Position numbers and translations under genes: made by a program | Assembly (NCBI GenBank): GCA_025363295.1 | Contig: JANYEC010000002.1 | Location: 1-40,131, forward strand | Length of the DNA: 40,131 nucleotides | DNA from: Akkermansiaceae bacterium | GTDB lineage: Bacteria > Verrucomicrobiota > Verrucomicrobiia > Verrucomicrobiales > Akkermansiaceae | Direction of reading: 5' to 3' | Notes under the pieces: generated by a model | Databases searched by the model: none | What the model saw: the letters and a program-made list of their open reading frames with translations, nothing else | Told to the model about the DNA's origin: nothing | Shown: piece by piece, positions 1-8,010 of the stretch | Layout of the letters: each line of letters begins with the position of its first letter | Numbering within the stretch: the stretch's first letter is position 1

Positions 1-88
1 GTGGCGCCCTCGCCGCAGACTGGCGTTGCAGGCCATTCCAAGCTGTTTTCGACGAGGGCGTCGAAAACCACACGCGAGGGCGCGTGTG
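1..88. repeat. Three tandem hairpins with AGGG/CCCT loops
   Basis: Three palindromes lie within 88 bases. At 45-68 the 10-base arm GTTTTCGACG pairs perfectly with its complement around the loop AGGG. Directly next to it, at 69-88, the 8-base arm CACACGCG pairs perfectly around another AGGG. At 1-16 the arms GTGGCG and CGCCGC (one G-T wobble) flank CCCT, the complement of AGGG. Arm sequences differ completely while loop and symmetry are kept, as expected of a family of short palindromic elements. No gene is visible here. They could also act as a transcription stop for a gene left of the window, but no T-run follows. Confidence 0.75.
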
Positions 89-198
89 CTCCCCAAGATT
101 TTGAACCTTCGCGGCATCCACCCATTACTAATTTACGAGACACTAGCTTTGCAAAGTGAATGGAGTCTCGTATTTTAAAAAATACTAAATTAGAAGGT

Positions 199-241
199 CA
201 TACGATTTCACGGACTCATGCTTTTGCACGACGAAGGCTAA
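199..241 (+). pseudogene. Remnant of the 5' end of a glycosyltransferase gene
   Basis: Bases 199-238 match 826-865, the start of the downstream glycosyltransferase gene, at 36 of 40 positions. Read in the same frame the fragment gives I-R-F-H-G-L-M-L-L-H-D-E-G followed by TAA; the real gene begins M-R-F-H-G-L-M-L-L-R-D-E-G. The start codon is ATA instead of ATG. Two of the four differences are synonymous, which suggests that the copy diverged as a functional paralogue before it was lost, although four differences are few. It is too short to encode anything now. Confidence 0.6.
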
Positions 242-250
242 ATCCAATGT

Positions 251-679
251 CTAGCCCAGCGGGTTCTTCCATTTCACGTTAGGAAAACGGGCGAAGTCGG
301 CGTCAGTAGTTTGCAGAATTAAGCCACGTTCCATCGCCAACGCCGCCAGATGCGCGTCGGTCATTAAATTACCCGCGGTACCAACCCGAATTAGTAATTC
401 CGAGAGACGCGCAAAATGTTGGTCAGAAGGGAGAATGATTTTAACGTGGGGTTGGTCCAGCCATGATCCTATTATTTTCAATATCTCTGGGGGCGAATAT
501 GGATTTTCATAAATCCGAGGATGGGTCATGATACGAATGAAGCCCAAGAGGACTACCCAAGATAAGCCGACCATCTGTGTGCCATTCAGTTGATTTTTCC
601 ACCACTCTTTGGCTTGGGCATGCTGTTTGGAAGATTCGTCGTAGGCGTAAATGAGAATGTTAACGTCCGGTAGCATCAT
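251..679 (-). CDS. PIN-domain ribonuclease, VapC-type toxin
   Basis: A 142-residue PIN-domain protein, the usual size for VapC toxins, which are Mg-dependent RNases. The N-terminal MLPDVN carries the first catalytic Asp, M-T-D-A-H in the middle gives a second acidic site, and T-T-D-A-D-F near the end gives the third and fourth. The open frame extends upstream to 766, but the first 29 residues look unlike a PIN domain, and a GGTGGCGAAGG sequence precedes the double ATG at 679/676, so I start at 679. No antitoxin gene fits in the 147 bases upstream. Either the partner is lost, or the upstream 29 codons are its remains, or the protein acts alone. It is oriented against the neighbouring locus, lies in AT-rich DNA and sits between the two copies of a duplicated glycosyltransferase start. 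Confidence 0.8.
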   Translation of the reverse strand: MMLPDVNILIYAYDESSKQHAQAKEWWKNQLNGTQMVGLSWVVLLGFIRIMTHPRIYENPYSPPEILKIIGSWLDQPHVKIILPSDQHFARLSELLIRVGTAGNLMTDAHLAALAMERGLILQTTDADFARFPNVKWKNPLG

Positions 680-826
680 CCTTCGCCACCTTTTATCATC
701 GTTAAGTTCATTTTGATGTCCAGGCATCAAAATAAACGGACCTCTGACTCGCAAAATCATTTCCATAGAAATCTTTGTTAAACTACGAAACCCGCAGATA
801 GATCAGCTAACCTTAATTTTCCAACC

Positions 827-1840
827 ATGCGATTTCACGGACTAATGCTTTTGCGCGATGAAGGCGACATCATCGCTGAAACTCTCACGCACCTTCTGAC
901 CTGGATTGATGTGCTCCATATTTATGATCTGGGCAGCACCGATGAGACGTGGAACATCGTTCAAGATTTCGCAGCCCGGGATTCCCGGATCCAGCCTTTC
1001 AAGCACGAACCGACGGTATATCAGGACAGCCTGCGTTGCATTATGTTCGATCAATTGCGCACTGGTTTTGCCGAAGGCGATTGGATTCTGAAAATCGATG
1101 GCGATGAGTTATACCCAGTGCCGCCGCCGCAGTTTGTCAGGGAACGCCTGAAGCCGGAAGAAGGGATGGTCCATCTGCAGTGGTATTTCTTCCGTCTAAC
1201 AACGGATGAGGCAGCGGCCTATGAATCGGGAGTCGTCGGGATCGATGAGGATCGCAAACGGTCGATCATCGACCGCCGCCGTTACTACAAAGTCTCGCAA
1301 TACTCGGAACCCCGGATGTTTCGTTATCGGCCGACCATGCAGTGGCCAAGTACGACTCACTGGCCCTACAATGCTGGATTGCTGGCTTACCAGCGCATCC
1401 CAGTGTTACATTATCCCCATCGCGATCCGGTGCAGCTCACCCGGCGTTTTGCGCTTCGGGCAGCGATGAAAGCCCGCAAGGCCGCTGCGGGAGACCATTG
1501 GAACACCGCCGACTGGCATGGTGAGTTGGTCGATCCTGCGACGGGTGTCGCCCACGGTGCGAAGAAAGACAAACTGGAAGGCTTGGCAGGAGAAAATGGG
1601 ATCGACACCGGCCCACTCCTTTATTGGGAGCCTGGTACAGAATTGAAGGAAGTGCATCTTCATCATCAGATTGCGCCACCCATGAAACGTCTGGCTCAGC
1701 GCATCACCCATGCGGCGTTGCTGCCCATCCTCGACAGCCGCCGCCCCCGCTACGATAGCGGCTATATTCCTGAATTGATCTCCGCCGAGGACAATGAGCG
1801 GATTGGCGCGGCTTGTGCGGGAGCCGCTGATAACATTTAA
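827..1840 (+). CDS. Glycosyltransferase, family 2-like
   Basis: A 337-residue cytosolic glycosyltransferase of GT-A type that would add a sugar to a growing glycan. The N-terminus (residues 1-60) has the look of a GT2-like nucleotide-sugar fold, with L-L-R-D-E-G-D followed by Y-D-L-G-S-T-D-E. The acidic metal-binding motif is I-D-G-D-E at residues 90-94. The C-terminal half is rich in His, Trp and Arg, as in bacterial proteins of this type, and has no membrane helix. It is the first plus-strand gene of the polysaccharide locus and is followed after 65 bases by a second glycosyltransferase. Donor and acceptor cannot be read from the sequence. A 40-base copy of its start lies at 199-238. Confidence 0.85.
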   Translation: MRFHGLMLLRDEGDIIAETLTHLLTWIDVLHIYDLGSTDETWNIVQDFAARDSRIQPFKHEPTVYQDSLRCIMFDQLRTGFAEGDWILKIDGDELYPVPPPQFVRERLKPEEGMVHLQWYFFRLTTDEAAAYESGVVGIDEDRKRSIIDRRRYYKVSQYSEPRMFRYRPTMQWPSTTHWPYNAGLLAYQRIPVLHYPHRDPVQLTRRFALRAAMKARKAAAGDHWNTADWHGELVDPATGVAHGAKKDKLEGLAGENGIDTGPLLYWEPGTELKEVHLHHQIAPPMKRLAQRITHAALLPILDSRRPRYDSGYIPELISAEDNERIGAACAGAADNI

Positions 1841-1905
1841 CCAAGTTCGGCGGTAGGGTAGATTTTTGATCACCCGAACTCCAACTGAATAGTGCCCTAC
1901 TGAAA

Positions 1906-2835
1906 ATGCAGTTCCGTGCCAGTCTAACAATTCCCACGTATAACCGCGCCTCGATTCTGCGAGAATGCATTCTGAGTGCGCAGAAGCAGACGGTGCCCGT
2001 GGAGATCATCGTGCTCGACGATGGTTCCACCGACCAGACCGAGGAGATGATGCGGACGGAATTCCCGGAGGTGCGCTATCAGCGCTTCAATGGCCCCAAT
2101 GGCCCCTGCTTTCTGCGCAACCGTGGCGCGGAGATGGCCTCCTGCCCAATCCTGTTTCCGCTCGATGACGACTCGGTGATGATTTCCCCTCACACCGTGG
2201 AACAGACTCTGGCCGAGCTAGAACACCCGCGGGTAGGAGCGGTTTCGATTCCCTACATCAATGTGAATCAAGATCAGGAAATCCGCGGGCGGGCTCCATC
2301 CGGCGATCAGATCTACGTATGCCCGGCGTTTTTGGGGGCTTCTTACGCGATCAAGCGGGATGTCTTTTTAGCATACCGTGGCTATCGGGAAGCGCTTTTC
2401 TACATGAATGAGGAGCGCGACATCTGCAACAGAATGCTGGACGGTGGCTATATCGTGCGCCTCGGGCTGGCCGATCCTTTGCATCACCACGCGTCGCCTA
2501 TCCGCAATGTCTGGAAGCAGCGCATGCTGGAACGCCGCAACAACTTGTGTCAGGTCTATTGGGATGTTCCTCTTCCCCACGCCATCTATCATTTGTTCGG
2601 AACGGTGGCTTCCGGGTTACTTTTCGGGCTTAAAAATGAGTGCGTCTCGTCCACGCTGGCGGGATATTGGAATGCTCCGGGGCATTGTTGGCACACCCGC
2701 TCCCCCAGAACGCCCATCTCATCCAAAACCTACCTGCTGATGCGTAAGTTTAGCCGTGTCCGGGTGATGCCTTTAGCGGAACTTGAGCCGCAATTGCCTC
2801 CGCTTCAACCCGTGCTCCCCTTTTCCCATGCGTGA
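1906..2835 (+). CDS. Glycosyltransferase family 2
   Basis: A 309-residue GT2 enzyme. It opens with the classic beta strand and P-T-Y-N-R motif (residues 10-14), continues with V-L-D-D-G-S-T-D (36-43) for the nucleotide and has the metal-binding D-D-D at 87-89. A late E-E-R-D motif fits the catalytic base region of GT2 enzymes. The C-terminal 80 residues are less conserved and basic. The stop codon overlaps the start of the next gene (ATGCGTGA, 8 bases), which suggests coupled translation with the aldo/keto reductase. The sugar added is unknown. Confidence 0.88.
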   Translation: MQFRASLTIPTYNRASILRECILSAQKQTVPVEIIVLDDGSTDQTEEMMRTEFPEVRYQRFNGPNGPCFLRNRGAEMASCPILFPLDDDSVMISPHTVEQTLAELEHPRVGAVSIPYINVNQDQEIRGRAPSGDQIYVCPAFLGASYAIKRDVFLAYRGYREALFYMNEERDICNRMLDGGYIVRLGLADPLHHHASPIRNVWKQRMLERRNNLCQVYWDVPLPHAIYHLFGTVASGLLFGLKNECVSSTLAGYWNAPGHCWHTRSPRTPISSKTYLLMRKFSRVRVMPLAELEPQLPPLQPVLPFSHA

Positions 2836-3814
2836 AATACCACTTGGTGAGACTGGTCTTTCCACAACGGTGATCGGATATGGTTGTGCAGGTCTCATGC
2901 GTCCCGCGATGGAAGCGGATCGTCAGGCATTGCTGAAAGCGGCCTTCGACTGTGGGATTCGCCATTTCGATGTGGCTCGCTACTACGGGCATGGCCAAGC
3001 AGAAGGCATTTTGGGGAGATTTATCGCTGATACGAGATGCCGGGACGAGATTACAGTGACCACGAAATTTGGCATGGAGCCGCCAGCCATGAGTGGTTCT
3101 TCGCGTGGACGATTTCTGATGGGCTTCGCACGCAAGGTGGCCTCAATTCATCCATCCGTGCGGAAACTGTTATCTGCTAGAGCGAGCGCGGGTGTTCGTA
3201 AGAATTGTTTTGATGTGGCCAGTGCCCGTCAGAGCTTAGAAACCAGTCTGCGCGAACTCCGCACCGATCATATCGATCTTTTCCTACTTCACGAAGCAAC
3301 CTTGGAAGACACGCAGTCGGAAGGGCTTTTGGAGTTCTTAGAGGACGCTAAAACCGTCGGTAAAATCAGAGCATTTGGGCTGGGCAGTGAATTCCCTCTG
3401 GTACCGCCCATTTTAGAAAAGAATCCTGCTGTGACTGGAGTGATTCAGATCGCTAACTGCCTGGGTCAGTGGAACCGCCGCCTGCTTCCCCAATCTAACG
3501 AACGTGTCGTCAATACCCATGGGGCACTAAAAGTTCTACCGGCCCTTGAGTCTGGGCTCAAATCCGCCCCGAATGACTTGGTTCGGGCCTGGGAAGTGAT
3601 GGGATTATCTGACCCGAGTGCTCTAGCAGGTTGGATTCTAGGACTCGCTATGCACGATAACCCATGTGGTATATCGTTATTTTCTTCCACCCAACCGGCG
3701 CGCATACGCAGCAACGTGGCAGCAGCCTTGAGCCACTCCACACGGACTTCTGCGGATTGGAAGCAGTTTGAGCAAACTGCCGAGGCCTTGCTCGCCGCCC
3801 AGCTCAGTCGGTGA
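2828..3814 (+). CDS. Aldo/keto reductase
   Basis: A 328-residue NADPH-type aldo/keto reductase with a TIM-barrel fold. The catalytic tetrad is complete: Asp48 (F-D-V-A-R), Tyr53 (Y-Y-G), Lys80 (T-K-F-G) and His155 (F-L-L-H-E). The frame is open from 2783, but the N-terminal strand begins at the ATG at 2828 (M-R-E-I-P-L-G), which overlaps the stop of the preceding glycosyltransferase by 8 bases. It lies 49 bases before a GMC oxidoreductase, so the two redox enzymes probably act on the same sugar or sugar-derived intermediate. That role is inferred from position only; AKR sequences alone do not reveal the substrate. Confidence 0.88.
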   Translation: MREIPLGETGLSTTVIGYGCAGLMRPAMEADRQALLKAAFDCGIRHFDVARYYGHGQAEGILGRFIADTRCRDEITVTTKFGMEPPAMSGSSRGRFLMGFARKVASIHPSVRKLLSARASAGVRKNCFDVASARQSLETSLRELRTDHIDLFLLHEATLEDTQSEGLLEFLEDAKTVGKIRAFGLGSEFPLVPPILEKNPAVTGVIQIANCLGQWNRRLLPQSNERVVNTHGALKVLPALESGLKSAPNDLVRAWEVMGLSDPSALAGWILGLAMHDNPCGISLFSSTQPARIRSNVAAALSHSTRTSADWKQFEQTAEALLAAQLSR

Positions 3815-3863
3815 CTTTTGCTGCCGCAGCATGCGCATTTGAAACATCCCCAGCCCCCAATTT

Positions 3864-5432
3864 ATGATCATCGAGAACATTGAAGATGCGGAAAATGCAG
3901 CGTTTCCCTATCAAACTGTGATCATAGGTGGAGGCACTGTCGGGCTATACGCCGCGGTGGAGCTATCTAAACGCGGGCAGTCGGTTCTCGTCATCGAATC
4001 TGGGGGAATGGAGTTAGGCGGCTTCGATCCCTCCACCTATGCTACGACAGGCCTTCCGCACGAAGGAATTCGCATTGGCCGAAGCCGGAGCTTGGGTGGA
4101 ACCTCTAACTTATGGGGAGGACAACTCGTAGAATTCCAAGCGGTGGATTTCGAGGGAAGAGACTGGTTACCTGATTCGAAATGGCCGATTCGTTATGAGG
4201 AGATTCAGCCATACTATCAGAAAACGTACACCAATCTTGGCTTCATCGATGAGGTTCAAACTGACCAACGAGTTTTTGAAAAGGTTTTCCCTGAGACCCC
4301 ATCCTTTGCTGAGGGCGTCGAAATGTTTCTCACCCGATGGCTTAAAGTCCCCAGTTTCGCGGCGGCTTATGCCCAAGAAATCCAGACCCGCAAGAATCTA
4401 TCAGTTCTACTTCATCATAGCGTGGTTGGATTTAATAGCTTGAAGGGCAAGATCACATCCGTGAAAGCTATCAACCGCCATGGAGAAGCTTGTGAGATTC
4501 ATGGAGATCGCTTCATCCTTGCGTCAGGGACAATTGAAATCTGCCGGTTAATGTTGCATGCGGCGGCAACTCCCGGATGGGATTGCCCGTGGCGGAACAA
4601 CGGGAACGTGGGAGCCTATTTTCAGGATCATTTCGTCGGGCGGGCCGGAACCGTCCACCCTACTGACAGCCGTCGTTTTTTTAATACCTTTTGTAACTTC
4701 CTGAGCGCCGGGTATAAATTTCAACCCAAACTCAGGCTCACTAACAAAACTCTGGAAACGATCCCGATTCTCAATGTTCAAGGGACCTTCTGCTTTGAAA
4801 GCTCGATCTCGGAAAACTTGGTGTTTTTGAAACAGTTTCTCAAAGCGGCGGTCTATAGCAGAAAGGTAACGGGCGTTGGCGACTTGTTTCGGAATTTGCT
4901 GGCATGCGCAAAGTATCTCCCACCTCTGATGTGGAAGTATGTGATAGAAAACCGAATCTTTGTGCCGAGCTCCTCAAAGATATCATTTGGAATCCAAACC
5001 GAGCAGGCACCGATCCGGGAGAGCAAAATCACCATCGACAGTTCAGTTAAAGATCCTTTTGGTCTTCCCAAAGTCATTCTGGATTGGAGGCATGGTGATC
5101 AGGAACTCTCCTCGATTCGGGATTTCGTGATTCGCTGCGATCAGGCATTGCGGGACGCAGGGCTAGCATCTATCACAATTCCTGACGAACTGATGAATTT
5201 GCAGCCCTCGTTTTTGGCAAAGCTTGGCGATGTCTATCATCAAACCGGGGGCTGCCGCATGGCGGAATCGGAATCCGACGGAGTGGTGGATCGTGATCTC
5301 CGTGTTTTTGGAACAGACAATCTTTATGTCATAGGTGCATCGACATTTCGAACCACTAGCAATGCCAACACGACTTTTGTGGCCCTGACTTTAACGAGTC
5401 GGCTGGTGGATCATCTGGCACCTCTCGAATGA
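3864..5432 (+). CDS. GMC-family FAD-dependent oxidoreductase
   Basis: A 522-residue flavoprotein of the glucose-methanol-choline family. The FAD dinucleotide motif G-G-G-T-V-G lies at 22-27, preceded by a hydrophobic strand and followed by V-I-E-S-G-G. The second GMC signature G-G-T-S-N-L-W-G-G is at 78-86. The catalytic end is intact: His459 in H-Q-T-G-G-C-R-M, then G-A-S-T-F and the S-N-A-N motif (499-502). There is no signal peptide, so it should act in the cytosol. Members like this occur in polysaccharide loci, where they may oxidise a hydroxyl of a nucleotide- or lipid-linked sugar; here that is inference. The pairing with an aldo/keto reductase suggests an oxidation/reduction pair, for example an epimerisation through a keto intermediate. 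Confidence 0.88.
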   Translation: MIIENIEDAENAAFPYQTVIIGGGTVGLYAAVELSKRGQSVLVIESGGMELGGFDPSTYATTGLPHEGIRIGRSRSLGGTSNLWGGQLVEFQAVDFEGRDWLPDSKWPIRYEEIQPYYQKTYTNLGFIDEVQTDQRVFEKVFPETPSFAEGVEMFLTRWLKVPSFAAAYAQEIQTRKNLSVLLHHSVVGFNSLKGKITSVKAINRHGEACEIHGDRFILASGTIEICRLMLHAAATPGWDCPWRNNGNVGAYFQDHFVGRAGTVHPTDSRRFFNTFCNFLSAGYKFQPKLRLTNKTLETIPILNVQGTFCFESSISENLVFLKQFLKAAVYSRKVTGVGDLFRNLLACAKYLPPLMWKYVIENRIFVPSSSKISFGIQTEQAPIRESKITIDSSVKDPFGLPKVILDWRHGDQELSSIRDFVIRCDQALRDAGLASITIPDELMNLQPSFLAKLGDVYHQTGGCRMAESESDGVVDRDLRVFGTDNLYVIGASTFRTTSNANTTFVALTLTSRLVDHLAPLE

Positions 5433-5593
5433 AGATAGCGGGGGACTTCTATCATTCCATCTTTCGGATAGATAGTAAGAGTGTATCAAAGCTCAGGCCA
5501 AATTTTGTTAGTAAATTTCGCCCGCTTTCTTTTCACGTAATTCGGAAGTCCCTCCCGGCCCGGGATTGCTAACAAGCTGAAAAACAAGTTTCG

Positions 5594-6724
5594 ATGAATA
5601 CTCAAAAGACGGCGGTCAATTTGAATTTTCTGGATGGATTGCGCGGTTTGGCAGCCCTATATGTGGTGGTTGGCCATGCACGCTGGCTCCTGTGGGAAGG
5701 CTATACCGGCTTTCAGGCGCATCCCGGAACTTATTCTCTATTGCAACGGATGCTGGTGTACTTTTTTTCATTGTTTCGCTATGGTCATGAAGCGGTGTTA
5801 TTCTTTTTTGTTCTGTCGGGATTTGTCATCCATCTGCGCTATGCCCGTCACATCTTCAACGACGGCCCATCAGCTCGTTTTGACTGGAAGGGGTTTGTCT
5901 GGCGACGGGCGCGACGACTCTACCCGCCTCTCCTAGCAGCTTTAGGGCTGAGTTGGATTTTACATCTGTGCGGTGTTTCCATGGGGTATCCAATCTATCA
6001 CTCAGCCACCCCTTATTCGTTGATCAATCTTAATGTGGTGAGTGATGTGAGTGGACACACATTTTTTGGTAATCTGGCTTTCCTCATGAACACGTATGTT
6101 CCCGTCTTTGGCGGTAATGGTCCCCTTTGGTCGCTCAAGTTTGAGTGGTGGTTTTACATGATTTATCCAATGTTTTGGTGGCTCAGTCGCCGCTCGATCT
6201 TGTTAGCGACAGGTCTAATGTCTGTGCTTTTTGCCGCCAGTTTTCTTCCGGGATGGCCAGTGATTTTGTTGCAGGCGGTGTTCTCTCAAATGCTGGCGTG
6301 GTGGCTGGGTGTTTTGTTGGCCGATGTCTTTGCGGGGCGGCTGAAAATTGCTTGGCTACCGGTGACAGCGATCTGTCTCGTTGGATTTTTAGCAACTAGC
6401 ATTTCTAACAAAATGCACGATCTAGGGATGGCATTTCTATTCTCAGGCGTGATTTCGGTGGGCCTCTACTTAAAAGCCCGGCAAGTGAGTCTGTTCATTC
6501 TGGAGCGGTTGAAACCCTTGGGCGATATGTCATACACGCTCTATGTGACGCATTTTCCTTTACTCATGCTCGCTAGCGGATGGCAAATGAGTCACTCCAC
6601 TCAAGGCTTGCTGCCGGCGCATTTGGGTTGGGTATTTGCAGGGATCGCGGCTGCTTTGCCATTTGCGTATGCGCTGCACCTCGTAGTGGAACGTCCGTTC
6701 CTGAGTCGTCGTTCGAGGGCTTGA
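5594..6724 (+). CDS. Acyltransferase-3 family membrane protein (OafA-like)
   Basis: A 376-residue polytopic membrane protein. The start carries the family signature F-L-D-G-L-R-G-L-A-A-L-Y-V-V-V-G-H (12-28), with the conserved Arg and the active-site His28. About ten hydrophobic helices follow, and the end V-E-R-P-F is typical of the family. Members transfer acyl groups, usually acetyl, from the cytosol to extracytoplasmic sugars of O-antigens or exopolysaccharides. There is no C-terminal SGNH domain. A 161-base AT-rich gap precedes the gene. The next glycosyltransferase begins 4 bases after the stop, so the two are almost certainly cotranscribed. Confidence 0.9.
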   Translation: MNTQKTAVNLNFLDGLRGLAALYVVVGHARWLLWEGYTGFQAHPGTYSLLQRMLVYFFSLFRYGHEAVLFFFVLSGFVIHLRYARHIFNDGPSARFDWKGFVWRRARRLYPPLLAALGLSWILHLCGVSMGYPIYHSATPYSLINLNVVSDVSGHTFFGNLAFLMNTYVPVFGGNGPLWSLKFEWWFYMIYPMFWWLSRRSILLATGLMSVLFAASFLPGWPVILLQAVFSQMLAWWLGVLLADVFAGRLKIAWLPVTAICLVGFLATSISNKMHDLGMAFLFSGVISVGLYLKARQVSLFILERLKPLGDMSYTLYVTHFPLLMLASGWQMSHSTQGLLPAHLGWVFAGIAAALPFAYALHLVVERPFLSRRSRA

Positions 6725-6728
6725 AGTT

Positions 6729-7970
6729 ATGTCTTCACCTGAGTCAGCAAAACCCAAACAACCGGCCGTGCTCTGCGTTCAGGATGGAGCCAGGCTTCAT
6801 TATGCCATACCTCGGGCATTGGAGCAGTTAGGCTGGTTGGAGCGTGTCTTCACGGATTTTCTCGTCCGCCCTGGATCACTGGATGCGAGGATTGCGAGTC
6901 TGGGCAAAAATAGGGGGCCGCTTGGGGCCAGCCGGATGCAGGAAAGACGTTGTGTGGAAATTCAGGATCGTGTGGTGAGTTATCCGCTGCGCTCTCTGCT
7001 CTGGAAGTTTCACCGGAAAAAATTTGCGGCAGTGGAGGACTATTACGAATGGCTCTCCCGGCAGTCCGCACAGTGGATGTCCAAACAGAATTTTGGCAGC
7101 GCGAATATGGCGCATGGTTTCGTTAGAAACCTGCATCCCGATTTTTGCGAAACATGCCATGACCGGGGCTTGCGTACCATCGGTGATCAAATGATTGCTC
7201 CAGCGGCCATCGAACAAAAAGAAATGGAAAGACAGCGTCTTCGCTGGCCAAGTTGGGATGCAGAAAAAGCCCACAAGAATCAACGCCTGATCGCGTTCGA
7301 GGAAAAAACTTGGGAGCGTCTCGATCACCTCACCTGCGCGTCCGACTACGTTCGCGATGGATTGGTGAGTTGTGGAGTGGCGGCAGAACGGATCTCCGTC
7401 ATACCTTACCCAGCACCGGATTTTCCAACGCGTGATTTTACCGAGCTAAAGGGGAGTAAATTATTACGTGTCGGTTTTGTTGGATCTGTGAATCTTCGTA
7501 AGGGCGCTCCGGTATTTCTGGAAATGGCGCGAAGGCTTAAAGGCGAGGGCGTAGAATTTATCATGGTCGGACCACTTGCAGTGCATTCTTCTGCGATCAA
7601 TGAGCTCCAAAAGCACGTGACACTTGCGGGCCCGGTTCCTCGGTCCAAAGTCTTCGACTACCTCAATTCTTTTGACCTATTCCTCTTCCCTTCCATCTGT
7701 GAAGGCTCGGCTGGCGTGGTCATGGAGGCGCTGGCCACCGGGCTTCCGGTTGTGACAACCCCGAATAGCGGGACGGTGGTGCGGCATGGTGTGGAAGGAT
7801 TCGTGCATGAACCGGACGACTTGGACGGAATGGAAGTCAGCTTGAGAAATCTGTTGGAAAATCATTCTTTAAGGGAACAATATGCGGTGGCTGCTAGATT
7901 TCGATCACAAGATTATAGTATGACGAGTTATCAGCGGAGCATGAGTGAGCTGCTCCCTACGCTTCTATAA
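6729..7970 (+). CDS. Glycosyltransferase, GT4-like (GT-B fold)
   Basis: A 413-residue retaining-type GT-B glycosyltransferase. The C-terminal Rossmann domain is clear: V-G-F-V-G-S-V-N-L-R-K-G at about 248-259, L-A-G-P-V-P-R-S-K-V around 299-308 and the E-x7-E signature E-G-S-A-G-V-V-M-E-A at 325-334. The N-terminal acceptor domain (1-200) is divergent, rich in Arg and Trp, and gives no hint of the acceptor. It follows the acyltransferase by 4 bases and precedes another GT4 gene by 40 bases. Confidence 0.87.
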   Translation: MSSPESAKPKQPAVLCVQDGARLHYAIPRALEQLGWLERVFTDFLVRPGSLDARIASLGKNRGPLGASRMQERRCVEIQDRVVSYPLRSLLWKFHRKKFAAVEDYYEWLSRQSAQWMSKQNFGSANMAHGFVRNLHPDFCETCHDRGLRTIGDQMIAPAAIEQKEMERQRLRWPSWDAEKAHKNQRLIAFEEKTWERLDHLTCASDYVRDGLVSCGVAAERISVIPYPAPDFPTRDFTELKGSKLLRVGFVGSVNLRKGAPVFLEMARRLKGEGVEFIMVGPLAVHSSAINELQKHVTLAGPVPRSKVFDYLNSFDLFLFPSICEGSAGVVMEALATGLPVVTTPNSGTVVRHGVEGFVHEPDDLDGMEVSLRNLLENHSLREQYAVAARFRSQDYSMTSYQRSMSELLPTLL

Positions 7971-8010
7971 CTAACCGCCATCGACCCTATAGGATTACCA
8001 AAAAACGACT

